Of a stretch of DNA of 64,000 nucleotides, positions 41,899 to 50,110 are shown one piece after another (position 1 is the stretch's first letter; each line of letters opens with the position of its first letter). Made by a program: the position numbers and the translations under genes. The notes below the pieces were generated by a model. It was not told the DNA's origin and searched no databases. It saw only the letters and a list, made by a program, of their open reading frames with translations. The DNA comes from JBGSQR01 sp964509295 (GTDB lineage: Bacteria; Desulfobacterota; Desulfuromonadia; Geobacterales; Pseudopelobacteraceae), in NCBI GenBank assembly GCA_964509295.1, contig CAZDWS010000010.1:1-64000 (forward strand), written 5' to 3'.

Positions 41899-42222
41899 CT
41901 AACAGCCGGCAGTTTTTTTGAAAATTTTACTCTTGTTTTTGCCTTCCAACTTTTCAAACTTGCAGCGGATTTCATCACCTTCCACAATCCGCTTGTCCTT
42001 GACTTTGTCCAGAGTCAGTTCGTCAGTAACAAGAATAGTTACAGCCTCACCGCTCTTGTTATCTTTAAGGACAGCGGTTGCGGATTTACCGTCGGCAGCC
42101 AGCTCAATATTGGAGAGAGCACCAATCATGGTGACACTTTCAGCGCAGGCGGTTTGAATAAAAGAAAATGACGAAAAGGCCGTAACGGCCAATATGATGA
42201 TTATTGAAGTGATTTTTTTCAC
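41899..42222 (-). CDS. Small exported protein ending in Gly-Cys (ExtJ-like?)
   Basis: A 107-aa exported protein. The GTG start at 42222 follows AAGGAG. The signal peptide ends near CA-ES. A small beta-rich domain (GALSNIELAADGKSATAVL, EAVTILVTDELTLDKV, EGDEIRCKFEKLEG) precedes a basic tail KIFKKTAGC with Cys as the last residue. The gene lies 29 nt before the triple-rhodanese gene. It may be the ExtJ-type protein of selenite/tellurite clusters, but I am not certain. Confidence 0.7.
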   Translation of the reverse strand: MKKITSIIIILAVTAFSSFSFIQTACAESVTMIGALSNIELAADGKSATAVLKDNKSGEAVTILVTDELTLDKVKDKRIVEGDEIRCKFEKLEGKNKSKIFKKTAGC

Positions 42223-42606
42223 AGAAGACTCCTTTGCAGTAAAATAAAACTGCACACGACATATTTTGCCAGAATAATATTGCTTTACAAGCCCAGATTC
42301 ACTCTAAAATCAGGATAAGTGCGTTAACGAAGTTATTTTCTGCCAGAAAACGCAGAAAATAACTTCTAACTTGTTTCCAACCGAAAACTCCGGATGTGAA
42401 ACTGTTGGTTTTCGATTTGGAAAGCGGGGATTTTTTCTCCTGGCAAGGAAATCGAGGATTTGCGCGGAGGCGTACATCAGTAAGCCGCACAAGCAAAACC
42501 GAAGATTGACGCAACCAGGGGGAAAAAGCACCCTTTCCGGACGAAAACTAACTTACTAAAAAAATGCCGGACGGGTGAGGCACACAACCCATCCGGCCAG
42601 GAGTAT
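42223..42606. other. Gene-free stretch with inverted repeats
   Basis: No gene is seen. It holds a 15-bp inverted repeat (GAAGTTATTTTCTGC / GCAGAAAATAACTTC, 42332-42366), other short palindromic pieces, and the terminator of the DUF3373 gene at its right end. A promoter for the leftward small-protein gene is expected near 42230-42290. Confidence 0.6.
42558..42597 (-). terminator. Terminator of the DUF3373 porin gene (minus strand)
   Basis: The stem GCCGGATGGGT with ACCCGTCCGGC (one mismatch) is followed by seven T on the minus strand. Confidence 0.9.
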
Positions 42607-44298
42607 TTAAAATTTAACCTCGAAAGTGGCATACACGTTATGCGCTTCCTTCATTGGCGTCATCAGCAGCATATCGCTGGCCTTGATGTCGGAGATTTTT
42701 ACCGGTGCGCCAACCCAGTTATTGCTGCCGGTGTATTCAAAGTCATAATACTGGTAACCGAGCTTGAAGAAGGCTTTGCTCAGATAGGATGAAATCGGTT
42801 TCAGGCTAAGTTCCTGAATCACGTAAGGTTCGAACACATTTCCACGCACGCCGACTTTACTGGTCCACATGTCATCTGCCGCAGGGGCAAAAGTGATCCA
42901 GTCTTTGGAGCCATGGTTGAATTCAAAACCGAGCTTAGTTCTTGATGGAAGGTCATAACGGACACCGGCATATACAGCCCAACCGGTCCTGCTGGTTGGC
43001 GCTTCCGGAGCCAGAAAGCCACCGGTCATCAGCCCCTGGAAACCGGCATTGGCAGAAACATTATCGTTAGGATGGGTAACACTCAAGCCCAGATCAGCAA
43101 ACATGTTCAAGCTGCCCGGACCGATATTTTTCAGGGTACTCATGGCGCCGACACCGTACCAGTCGATGCTGCCCAGGTTTACGGACGGATTGGTTGTGCC
43201 GAAGGCGCCCGTATTGCTCATGGAAGGGAAGTCAAAGATATTGAAACCACGATTCCACTGCAGCCAGACCCGCAGCGGGTCAGTATCAACCGGGATCACG
43301 GCCAGTCCGAGCATGTCGGTGTCTTTGATGCTGTTGCTGGCGACCTTGATACCACTGTCGAAACCACGACCGTAACAAACCTTGGCATAAGCGCCCGGTA
43401 GTGCCTCGATATCAGGCGCATAGCCGATTGTCATACCGTCAAAAGCGTAATCAACCAGCAGTGCCGGGGTACCGCCGTTGCCGGGGCGTTCAGTATTAGC
43501 CCTCAAATTGCTTGGGGCACCGTTTGTGGATGGACGACGACCAACCGAAAACCAGGCAGGTTGATCCGCGATATTGCTCCAGGTGGCATAGACCTGATCA
43601 ACATTCAGCAGACTGCTGGAAGGGATATGGCTGAGTGTGCCGTCAAAAACACCGACACGATCTGCAAAGTAGTTGCCGGTTACCTGGGAATCATTCTCGG
43701 AACCGAATGATTTGTACATCAAAAGCCGGGCATGAACCGTAACATCCTGGGTAGCCTTGGCTGTCAGGTTAAGGCCAAATTTGTTGGTATAAAGAGTTTC
43801 GTTTTTGGGTTTGTAGGCGGCTACAAAAGCGCTTCCACCCAAGGCCTGAAGTTTGGCCTGGGCAGCGCCCAGTGTCAGGCTGCCGCCTGCCGGCGACATC
43901 AGATAGCCGATGATATTTCCCATCATCACGTTTGGTGTCAAACCGGCAACACCTGCATAGGATTTTGTAGAAAGCAGTGCTTGGGTTGCCGGATCAGCAA
44001 AGAAATTTGCCATGGCCGGATCTTTCTGCAAGGCCCCCATAAACGCCGGTGCATTTGTATAGTCAACTGTCTGTCCATGCATGGAATCAACGCGAAAACG
44101 GTAATCGCCACCGATTGTCAGCCACTTGCTGAGAGATTTTTCCTCCGCCTTCTTTACAGCGCTTTTAAGTTCCTGGACTTCCTTGGCCAGCGCATTCATC
44201 TTCTGCTGCAGATCATCATCTGCCGCGCGAGAGACCGCAGGTAGAGCCATTCCAGAAACAAGTGTAACGACAGCCAGTTTCAACACAGTCTTCTTCAT
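42607..44298 (-). CDS. DUF3373-family outer-membrane protein
   Basis: A 563-aa predicted outer-membrane beta-barrel, typical of Geobacter relatives. A signal peptide ends near SRA-AD, then a short coiled-coil (LQQKMNALAKEVQELKSAVKKAEEK, about residues 25-50) that may trimerise or bind the cell wall, then many strands ending in Phe (FEVKF). The start follows AAGGAGG. It is probably a porin for the respiratory cluster. It faces a divergent LysR gene, its likely regulator. Confidence 0.82.
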   Translation of the reverse strand: MKKTVLKLAVVTLVSGMALPAVSRAADDDLQQKMNALAKEVQELKSAVKKAEEKSLSKWLTIGGDYRFRVDSMHGQTVDYTNAPAFMGALQKDPAMANFFADPATQALLSTKSYAGVAGLTPNVMMGNIIGYLMSPAGGSLTLGAAQAKLQALGGSAFVAAYKPKNETLYTNKFGLNLTAKATQDVTVHARLLMYKSFGSENDSQVTGNYFADRVGVFDGTLSHIPSSSLLNVDQVYATWSNIADQPAWFSVGRRPSTNGAPSNLRANTERPGNGGTPALLVDYAFDGMTIGYAPDIEALPGAYAKVCYGRGFDSGIKVASNSIKDTDMLGLAVIPVDTDPLRVWLQWNRGFNIFDFPSMSNTGAFGTTNPSVNLGSIDWYGVGAMSTLKNIGPGSLNMFADLGLSVTHPNDNVSANAGFQGLMTGGFLAPEAPTSRTGWAVYAGVRYDLPSRTKLGFEFNHGSKDWITFAPAADDMWTSKVGVRGNVFEPYVIQELSLKPISSYLSKAFFKLGYQYYDFEYTGSNNWVGAPVKISDIKASDMLLMTPMKEAHNVYATFEVKF

Positions 44299-44328
44299 TG
44301 AATCCTCCTTTTGAGTATGGTTCCAAAT

Positions 44329-44346
44329 CCGGCCATGCATGGCCGG
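44329..44346. promoter_or_regulatory. 18-nt perfect palindrome before the DUF3373 gene
   Basis: CCGGCCATGCATGGCCGG is perfectly self-complementary and lies about 30 nt upstream of the porin start, in the shared control region. Confidence 0.5.
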
Positions 44347-44433
44347 GTAAATTCAGGATAAATCGCAAAAGCGAATGTAACTGGTTGTGCGTTCTGTATG
44401 GACTGGTACAATTAATGGGCAAAAAGACAGATT

Positions 44434-44451
44434 CGTATCAGTTTGGATACG
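44434..44451. promoter_or_regulatory. Candidate LysR operator
   Basis: CGTATC-N6-GATACG forms an interrupted dyad of the T-N11-A style used by LysR proteins, in the divergent region between the porin and LysR genes. Confidence 0.55.
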
Positions 44452-44555
44452 ATAATATTTTGTATGTAATTACATTTTGAGATATATTGAAAACGAAATA
44501 TAAGCATACGGCTATGCGTTTTGCGCAACAGATGGATCAGCGACAAGAGGAGTCT

Positions 44556-45464
44556 ATGAAATCAGAGTATTTTCAGACACTTGTAGTGGCAATCACCATG
44601 GGAAGCTTTTCAAAGGCGGCTGAAAAACTTTTTGTTACCCAGTCTGCTATTTCACGACGCATCCAGTTTCTGGAGGAACATTACGGTTACCCGCTGATTG
44701 ACAGAAGTGGACCGGTACTGGTACCGACGGATGTGGGCCGGATTGTCATGGACAAAGCCCATAAAATGCTGGCCCTGGAAAAGGAACTGATCCAGGCCAT
44801 CCATGAATACGAGCATAAGCCGGGCGTAACTTTCTGCTGTACACCTGCCTTTGGAATGGCCTATCTGCCGGACATCATGCGGCGCTTCATGCTGCTGCAC
44901 TCGAACACTTCCGAGATGAACTTTTCATTTGAATTTCCGGACAAAGTGGTGGATGGGTTGAAGGAAGGGGCCTATCAGGCAGGAGTAATTGAGCATATTG
45001 ACAATTATGATCTGAGCGGTTTTGATACTTTCAAACTGCCGGATGACGAGTTTATTTTTATTTCTTCACCACAATTAGGCTTGGAATCTGATGAACTCGG
45101 ACTTGAAAAGCTTACGGCACTTGATCTTTACATCAGAAAAGAAGGCAGCTGCGCAAACAAACTGCTCTCTATTAATATGAAGGACAACGGTTTGAGCTGT
45201 GCTGCTTTTTCACGAACCGTAATCTGTGACGACCTGCACCTGATCATCAGCACGGTTCTGGATGGCAACGGAATTTCTTTTGTACCCAGATCGCTGGTTA
45301 CCCAGCAACTGCAGGAGGGAAAACTGAGACAGCACCATGTAACAGGCTTCAATCACACCCATTACCGGACACTTGTTGTAAACAGCACTCCGCCGACAAA
45401 CCCGTTGTTGAATGATTTCATCACAGAGATCTTTGCCGCTTTCGGTCAGACGGCCAGGGTTTGA
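44556..45464 (+). CDS. LysR-family transcriptional regulator
   Basis: A 302-aa regulator. The N-terminal winged helix is standard (ITMGSFSKAAEKLFVTQSAISRRIQFLEEHYGYPLIDR) and the substrate-binding domain starts around residue 90. ATG at 44556 follows GAGGAG; a frame open from 44487 has no ribosome site. It is transcribed away from the porin gene, with palindromes between them, so it probably controls the porin and perhaps the respiratory genes. Effector unknown. Confidence 0.9.
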   Translation: MKSEYFQTLVVAITMGSFSKAAEKLFVTQSAISRRIQFLEEHYGYPLIDRSGPVLVPTDVGRIVMDKAHKMLALEKELIQAIHEYEHKPGVTFCCTPAFGMAYLPDIMRRFMLLHSNTSEMNFSFEFPDKVVDGLKEGAYQAGVIEHIDNYDLSGFDTFKLPDDEFIFISSPQLGLESDELGLEKLTALDLYIRKEGSCANKLLSINMKDNGLSCAAFSRTVICDDLHLIISTVLDGNGISFVPRSLVTQQLQEGKLRQHHVTGFNHTHYRTLVVNSTPPTNPLLNDFITEIFAAFGQTARV

Positions 45465-45501
45465 TAAGCGGCTATCAACGCTCTTGCCTAATACCCAAAC
45501 T

Positions 45502-45528
45502 TGCATTACAATTTAAAAAAGTAATGCA
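45502..45528. promoter_or_regulatory. Inverted repeat before the toxin-antitoxin pair
   Basis: TGCATTAC-N11-GTAATGCA lies 20 nt before the antitoxin start, the place for the self-repressing operator of an AbrB-type antitoxin. Confidence 0.6.
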
Positions 45529-45547
45529 TTATTCAAAGGAGGACCAA

Positions 45548-45793
45548 ATGTCTGAAGCAGCTATAATTACCAGCAAAGGACAGGTCACCTTGCCACGGGC
45601 CATCAGAAATTTGTTGGGTGGCAGGGTTGTTGTGTTCGAATCGACTGACGCCGGAATACTGATCAAACCGGTGAACAGTGTTGCAGGCTCCCTGAACGCA
45701 TATGCCCATGCTGTGCCAGAAAACATATCTGTTGCTCGGGATACGGTATGGAAGGAGTTGGCCGATGAAAAAGAACTCAAGCGTTCTACCTGA
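45548..45793 (+). CDS. AbrB/SpoVT-type antitoxin
   Basis: An 81-aa protein. The N-terminal swapped-hairpin DNA-binding motif (AIITSKGQVTLPRAIRNLLG, then VVVFESTDAGILIKPV) is typical of AbrB-fold antitoxins. The C-terminal part would wrap the toxin. AAAGGAGG precedes the ATG. It overlaps the toxin gene by 29 nt. Confidence 0.88.
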   Translation: MSEAAIITSKGQVTLPRAIRNLLGGRVVVFESTDAGILIKPVNSVAGSLNAYAHAVPENISVARDTVWKELADEKELKRST

Positions 45794-46157
45794 TACAAAT
45801 GTGCTGCTACGGTATCTCCTGAATGATGTACCGGAGCAGTACCGTGAGTCGTCCGCTTTTTTTGAAAAAGTGCGTACCGGAGAAGCTGAAGCAGAGTTAC
45901 TGGAAAGCGTAATTGTTGAGGCGGTCTATATCCTGACCAGGTTTTACAATGTCCCACGCATTGCTGCGGCAGAATCATTGAAAGGTGTCCTGATTTACAA
46001 GGGAATCATCAACTCCGATCAGGAACAGATGTTAGAAGCGCTGGGGATGTATGCCGATTCCAGCTTTGACATTGTTGATTGCATTCTGGCCGTTAAATCC
46101 AAAGGAAGAGTATTGTTCACCTTTGACAAAAAATTAAAAAAACAGGTCAAACAGTAA
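45765..46157 (+). CDS. PIN-domain toxin (VapC-like)
   Basis: A 130-aa PIN-domain ribonuclease. Acidic residues of the active site are in LPDTNVLLRYL, ESVIVEAVYIL, FDIVDCILA and FTFDKKL. It forms a type II toxin-antitoxin pair with the AbrB protein. The start at 45765 follows GAAGGAG and lies inside the antitoxin gene, coupling the two. Confidence 0.9.
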   Translation: MKKNSSVLPDTNVLLRYLLNDVPEQYRESSAFFEKVRTGEAEAELLESVIVEAVYILTRFYNVPRIAAAESLKGVLIYKGIINSDQEQMLEALGMYADSSFDIVDCILAVKSKGRVLFTFDKKLKKQVKQ

Positions 46158-46190
46158 ACGTTTTTTTATTAAACAATTATTTAATACAAC

Positions 46191-46415
46191 TCATTTATAA
46201 CAACCGCTCTTTGGAAAGCGCGGGACACCCAGTTTTTCAAGGATTTTAAACATGGGACAAAACTGGGTAAAGCCGGATTGCAACAGATTCAGCCCCACAA
46301 AACCAGTGAACCAGAGCCAGTTAGGTGAATGATAATGGGCCAGCAGCAGTGAAATCAGAATAAACGACCCGGCTATAATCCGTACGATACGTTCGATGTA
46401 GAATTCTTCTTTCAT
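46191..46415 (-). CDS. DUF2892 small membrane protein
   Basis: A 74-aa protein with two transmembrane segments. The pattern ERIVRIIAGSFILISL and the C-terminal FTQFCPMFKILEKLGV with a nearby Cys is the DUF2892 signature. Members are often found near or fused to rhodaneses. Function unknown. Confidence 0.85.
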   Translation of the reverse strand: MKEEFYIERIVRIIAGSFILISLLLAHYHSPNWLWFTGFVGLNLLQSGFTQFCPMFKILEKLGVPRFPKSGCYK

Positions 46416-46475
46416 GGTAATTCTCCCTGCAGACTAGTTCCAATAATGATAAACTTTCGTGATACACATATATAG

Positions 46476-46583
46476 TCCCCTCTCCCTCTGGGAGAGGGCT
46501 AGGGTGAGGGGGCGTCAGCTTCAAACCACACAAATCTCCCTCATCCGACCTTCGGCCACCTTCTCCCAGAGGGAGAAGGACAC
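46476..46583. repeat. REP-like palindromic repeat pair
   Basis: Two units of the CCCTCTCCCTCTGGGAGAGGG type in opposite orientation, with GGTGAGGG flanks. The same family occurs at about 49.96, 61.43 and 62.5 kb. Confidence 0.85.
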
Positions 46584-46610
46584 TTCATTTCCTCGACAGA
46601 TTTCCACACT

Positions 46611-49600
46611 TTAAAGATCATCATCTCCATCATCAACATGTGTATCAACCCGCTCCCATTCTTCCGCGCCTTGAGAATTATCTGTCAGTGGCCTACCATG
46701 CCGCTCTTTCCAGTTCTGCACCAGATAATACAAAATTGGAATAGTCACCCGCGACAGCGTGGTGGAAGCGATTTCACCGCACATCATGGCGATAGCCAGC
46801 CCCTGAAAAATCGGATCGAATACAATCACGAAACTACCAACCACAACCGCCGCACCGGTCAGGAGCATGGGGCGGAAACGCACCGCACCGGCCTCGATGA
46901 TGGCCTCGTCCAGGGCCATTCCTTCGTTGCGCTTCATCTCGGCAAAATCAATCAGGATAATCGAGTTGCGGACAATGATGCCGGCAAGGGCGATGAAACC
47001 GATCATGGAGGTGGCGGTAAAAAAGGCGCCGAACATGGCGTGACCCGGCAATATGCCGATCAGGGTCAACGGGATGGGAGCCATAATCACCAGCGGCGTG
47101 GTGAAGTCCCTGAACCAGGCCACCACCAGGATGTAGATCAGCACCATCACGGCACCGAAAGCAATGCCCAAGTCGCGGAAGACCTCATAGGTGATATGCC
47201 ACTCACCGTCCCACTTCATGCCCATATGTTCTTCGCTCCAGGGCTGTCGTGATGCCAGCACTTCGATCTTTGCGCCATCCGGCGTGGGCAGATCGGCAAT
47301 TTCCTTCTGCATCTTGAGGATGGCGTAGACCGGCGCTTCAATTTCGCCGGCCACGTCTCCGATGACGTAGACCACGTTTTTCAGGTTCTTGCGGTAGAGG
47401 GTTTTCTCTTCGCTGGCCTGACTGACCCGTACCAGCTGTGAGAGTGGTACATTGCCCCGTGGACCCGAAACGGTCACGGATGACAGGGCCGCCACGGAAC
47501 TGCGCTGGGCAGCGGGCAGGCGAAGGTTGATCGCCACCGGTTCTTTCTCTTTAGGCAGGTGCAGCAGACCCGTATCCTGTCCGCCAAGGGCGATTCCCAG
47601 CGTCCGGGAAACATCATCAACACTTATGCCGGACAAGGCCGCTTTTTCCTGATCCACACTGAAAGTAACCTTGGTCTGATCCGCTTCACGATACCAGTCC
47701 ACATCCACCACACCGGCTGTTCTGGTCAGGATCGCCTTGACTTTTTCAGCAATACCGGCCCGGCTGGCGTCATCAGGGCCATAGACTTCGGCCACCAGGG
47801 TTGAAAGGACCGGCGGACCGGGCGGGATCTCGGCCACTTTGACCCGTGCGCCGTATTTGTCGGCAATGGCCTTGACCAGCGGCCTGATGCGCTTGGCAAT
47901 GGCATGGGACTGGTCCTTGCGTTGATCCTTGGGCAACAGATTAACCTGGATATCGGCCAGATGGGAACCTTTGCGCAGATAATAATGCCGCACCAACCCG
48001 TTGAAGTTGAACGGGGCGTTGGTGCCGATGTAAAGCTGGAAATCGGTCACCTCCGGCACAGTGCGCAAGACATCTCCCATTTCACGGGTAATGCGGGCGG
48101 TCTGTTCCAGCGGCGTCCCCTCCGGGGCATCGATAATCACCTGCAGCTCGTTCTTGTTGTCAAAGGGGAGCATCTTGACCGTCACGGCCTTGAAATAGAT
48201 CAGCGAGCAGGAGAGCAGCAGTAGAACCACCACCGCAGACAGAAATCCGTAACGCAGCTTCTTTTCGTGAATCAGCCTGCCCATCCACTTGCGGTAGAAG
48301 AGAGTCAGACCAGATTCATTGGATTCCGCATCGGCGCCATGATGGGACTCCCCTTTCATAAAGCGCAGGGCAAAATAAGGGGTGACGATAAAGGCGATCA
48401 GCATGGAAAACAGCATGGCCATGCTGGCCCCCACCGGAATCGGCCGCATATAAGGCCCCATCAGCCCACCAACAAACCCCATGGGCAGGATCGAAGCGAT
48501 TACGGCAAAGGTGGCCAGCACCGTGGGGTTGCCTATTTCGTCCACCGCCTTGACAGCCGCCTCCAGCGGTTTCATAACTGTGGTGGTGAAATAGCGATGG
48601 ATATTCTCCACCACCACGATGGCGTCGTCCACCAGTATGCCGATGGAAAAGATCAGGGCAAAGAGCGTGATGCGATTGAGGGTGTAGCCGATCAGGTAAA
48701 AGATCAGGATGGTCAGGGCCAGGGTGACCGGAATGGCTATGGCAGCCACGGCACCGGCCCGCCACCCCATGAAGACCGCGATCAGGATCGTGACCGAGAT
48801 GGCGGCCAGAAACATGTGGAAGAGCAGTTCGTTGTTTTTTTCCTTGGCGGTCTCGCCGTAGTTGCGGGTCACGGTGACCTGAACGTCAGAGGGAATCAAT
48901 GTTCCTTTGAGGGATTCAACTTTATGTACCAGATCCTCAGATACCCAGGTGGCATTGGCTCCTTTTCGCTTGGCAACGGAAATGGTTACGCTAGCGTAGT
49001 CCTGCTGAGGATTACCGGATAGTTTCTTTGCCGCAGCCCCCGGCCCCAATCCCATAAAGACATAATCCTCCGCTTCCCGGGCGCCATCCTCAATACTTGC
49101 CACGTCCGCCAGGGCAATCGGTTTGCCGTTATGTACGCCAACCACCAGGCGCCTGACCGCTTCCACATTTTCCAGAAAGCCACCGGCCTGCACCAGCACT
49201 TCACGGTTGGCAGTGGAAAAAGCACCTGCAGGAAGGCTGGCATTGCCTTTCTGCAGACTGGCGGAAACCTGCAGGGGAGACAGACCGTAGCCGGTCATTC
49301 GGGCAGCATCCAGCGTTACCCGCACCTGACGAGCTGCCCCACCCTTGATCCCGGTTTCGGCGGCATTTTCACTTTTTTTCAGATCATTACAGATTTCCAA
49401 TGCCAGCTTGCGCAGGGTGGAATGGTCATAGCGGGCAGACCAGAGGGTCAGGGCCAGTATGGGAACATCGTCGATGGACTTGGGCGCCACCAGAGGTTCT
49501 CCGGAGCCGGGCGGCAGCAGGCCGCGATTGCTCATGACCTTGTTGTAGAGCTTGACCAGCGATTCTTCCATGGGCTGGCCGACCAGAAAACGGACCGTAA

Positions 49601-49889
49601 TGATACCCATGCCGGGACGGCTCATGGAATACAGATATTCCACCCCGCTGATCTCCCACAGCTTGGATTCAAAAGGTTTGACCACCCGTTCCTGTACTTC
49701 CTGTGGAGATGAACCTGGCATAGGCAGATAGATATCCACCATGGGCACTACAATCTGCGGTTCCTCCTCGCGCGGGGTCATTTTTATGGCGAACAGACCC
49801 AGCAGCAGCGAGGCTCCGACGATCAGGGGCGTCAGCTTGGAATTTATGAAGGCGCGGGCTATTTTACCGGCAAAGCCGAGATTTTTCAT
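46611..49889 (-). CDS. RND-family efflux permease
   Basis: A 1092-aa inner-membrane RND pump with 12 transmembrane segments and two large periplasmic loops. The proton-relay Asp pair is seen in FSIGILVDDAIVVVENIHRY (about residues 400-420), and the first porter loop begins PREEEPQIVVPMVDIYLPMPGSSP. The start at 49889 follows AGGACTGAT; an upstream extension lies in a REP-like repeat and is rejected. With the adaptor and TolC genes upstream it forms a tripartite exporter. Its subfamily differs from classical AcrB; substrates (metal, drug or metabolite) are not clear. Confidence 0.92.
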   Translation of the reverse strand: MKNLGFAGKIARAFINSKLTPLIVGASLLLGLFAIKMTPREEEPQIVVPMVDIYLPMPGSSPQEVQERVVKPFESKLWEISGVEYLYSMSRPGMGIITVRFLVGQPMEESLVKLYNKVMSNRGLLPPGSGEPLVAPKSIDDVPILALTLWSARYDHSTLRKLALEICNDLKKSENAAETGIKGGAARQVRVTLDAARMTGYGLSPLQVSASLQKGNASLPAGAFSTANREVLVQAGGFLENVEAVRRLVVGVHNGKPIALADVASIEDGAREAEDYVFMGLGPGAAAKKLSGNPQQDYASVTISVAKRKGANATWVSEDLVHKVESLKGTLIPSDVQVTVTRNYGETAKEKNNELLFHMFLAAISVTILIAVFMGWRAGAVAAIAIPVTLALTILIFYLIGYTLNRITLFALIFSIGILVDDAIVVVENIHRYFTTTVMKPLEAAVKAVDEIGNPTVLATFAVIASILPMGFVGGLMGPYMRPIPVGASMAMLFSMLIAFIVTPYFALRFMKGESHHGADAESNESGLTLFYRKWMGRLIHEKKLRYGFLSAVVVLLLLSCSLIYFKAVTVKMLPFDNKNELQVIIDAPEGTPLEQTARITREMGDVLRTVPEVTDFQLYIGTNAPFNFNGLVRHYYLRKGSHLADIQVNLLPKDQRKDQSHAIAKRIRPLVKAIADKYGARVKVAEIPPGPPVLSTLVAEVYGPDDASRAGIAEKVKAILTRTAGVVDVDWYREADQTKVTFSVDQEKAALSGISVDDVSRTLGIALGGQDTGLLHLPKEKEPVAINLRLPAAQRSSVAALSSVTVSGPRGNVPLSQLVRVSQASEEKTLYRKNLKNVVYVIGDVAGEIEAPVYAILKMQKEIADLPTPDGAKIEVLASRQPWSEEHMGMKWDGEWHITYEVFRDLGIAFGAVMVLIYILVVAWFRDFTTPLVIMAPIPLTLIGILPGHAMFGAFFTATSMIGFIALAGIIVRNSIILIDFAEMKRNEGMALDEAIIEAGAVRFRPMLLTGAAVVVGSFVIVFDPIFQGLAIAMMCGEIASTTLSRVTIPILYYLVQNWKERHGRPLTDNSQGAEEWERVDTHVDDGDDDL

Positions 49890-49954
49890 ATCAGTCCTAA
49901 AAAGACACAGTGAAGTACGGTTTGAAAATTGCCACAGTGATAACCCCTGCCTTG

Positions 49955-50085
49955 TACCCTCACCCGGTCTTCGGCCACCCTCTCCTTTAGGCCCCAGAGG
50001 GTCCAAAGGGAGAGGGATTGATTTTAGTTCCTTCTCCCACTGGGAGAAGGTGCCCCAAAGGGGCGGATGAGGGAGATTTTAAGAT
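49955..50085. repeat. REP-like palindromic repeat cluster
   Basis: Two or three imperfect units (CCCTCACCCGGTCTTCGGCC, GGGAGAGGG, CTTCTCCCACTGGGAGAAGG) lie between the RND pump and adaptor genes. Confidence 0.8.
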
Positions 50086-50110
50086 TTGCAAAAAACTAGC
50101 TAAATCTGAA

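Noticed and set aside
48267..49022. Antisense frame inside the RND pump gene, rich in His, Gly and Gln
   Set aside because: Composition is typical of the reverse of a hydrophobic membrane protein gene.
49890..50006. N-terminal extension of the RND permease
   Set aside because: It runs into a REP-like repeat; AGGACTGAT before ATG at 49889 gives the normal RND N-terminus.
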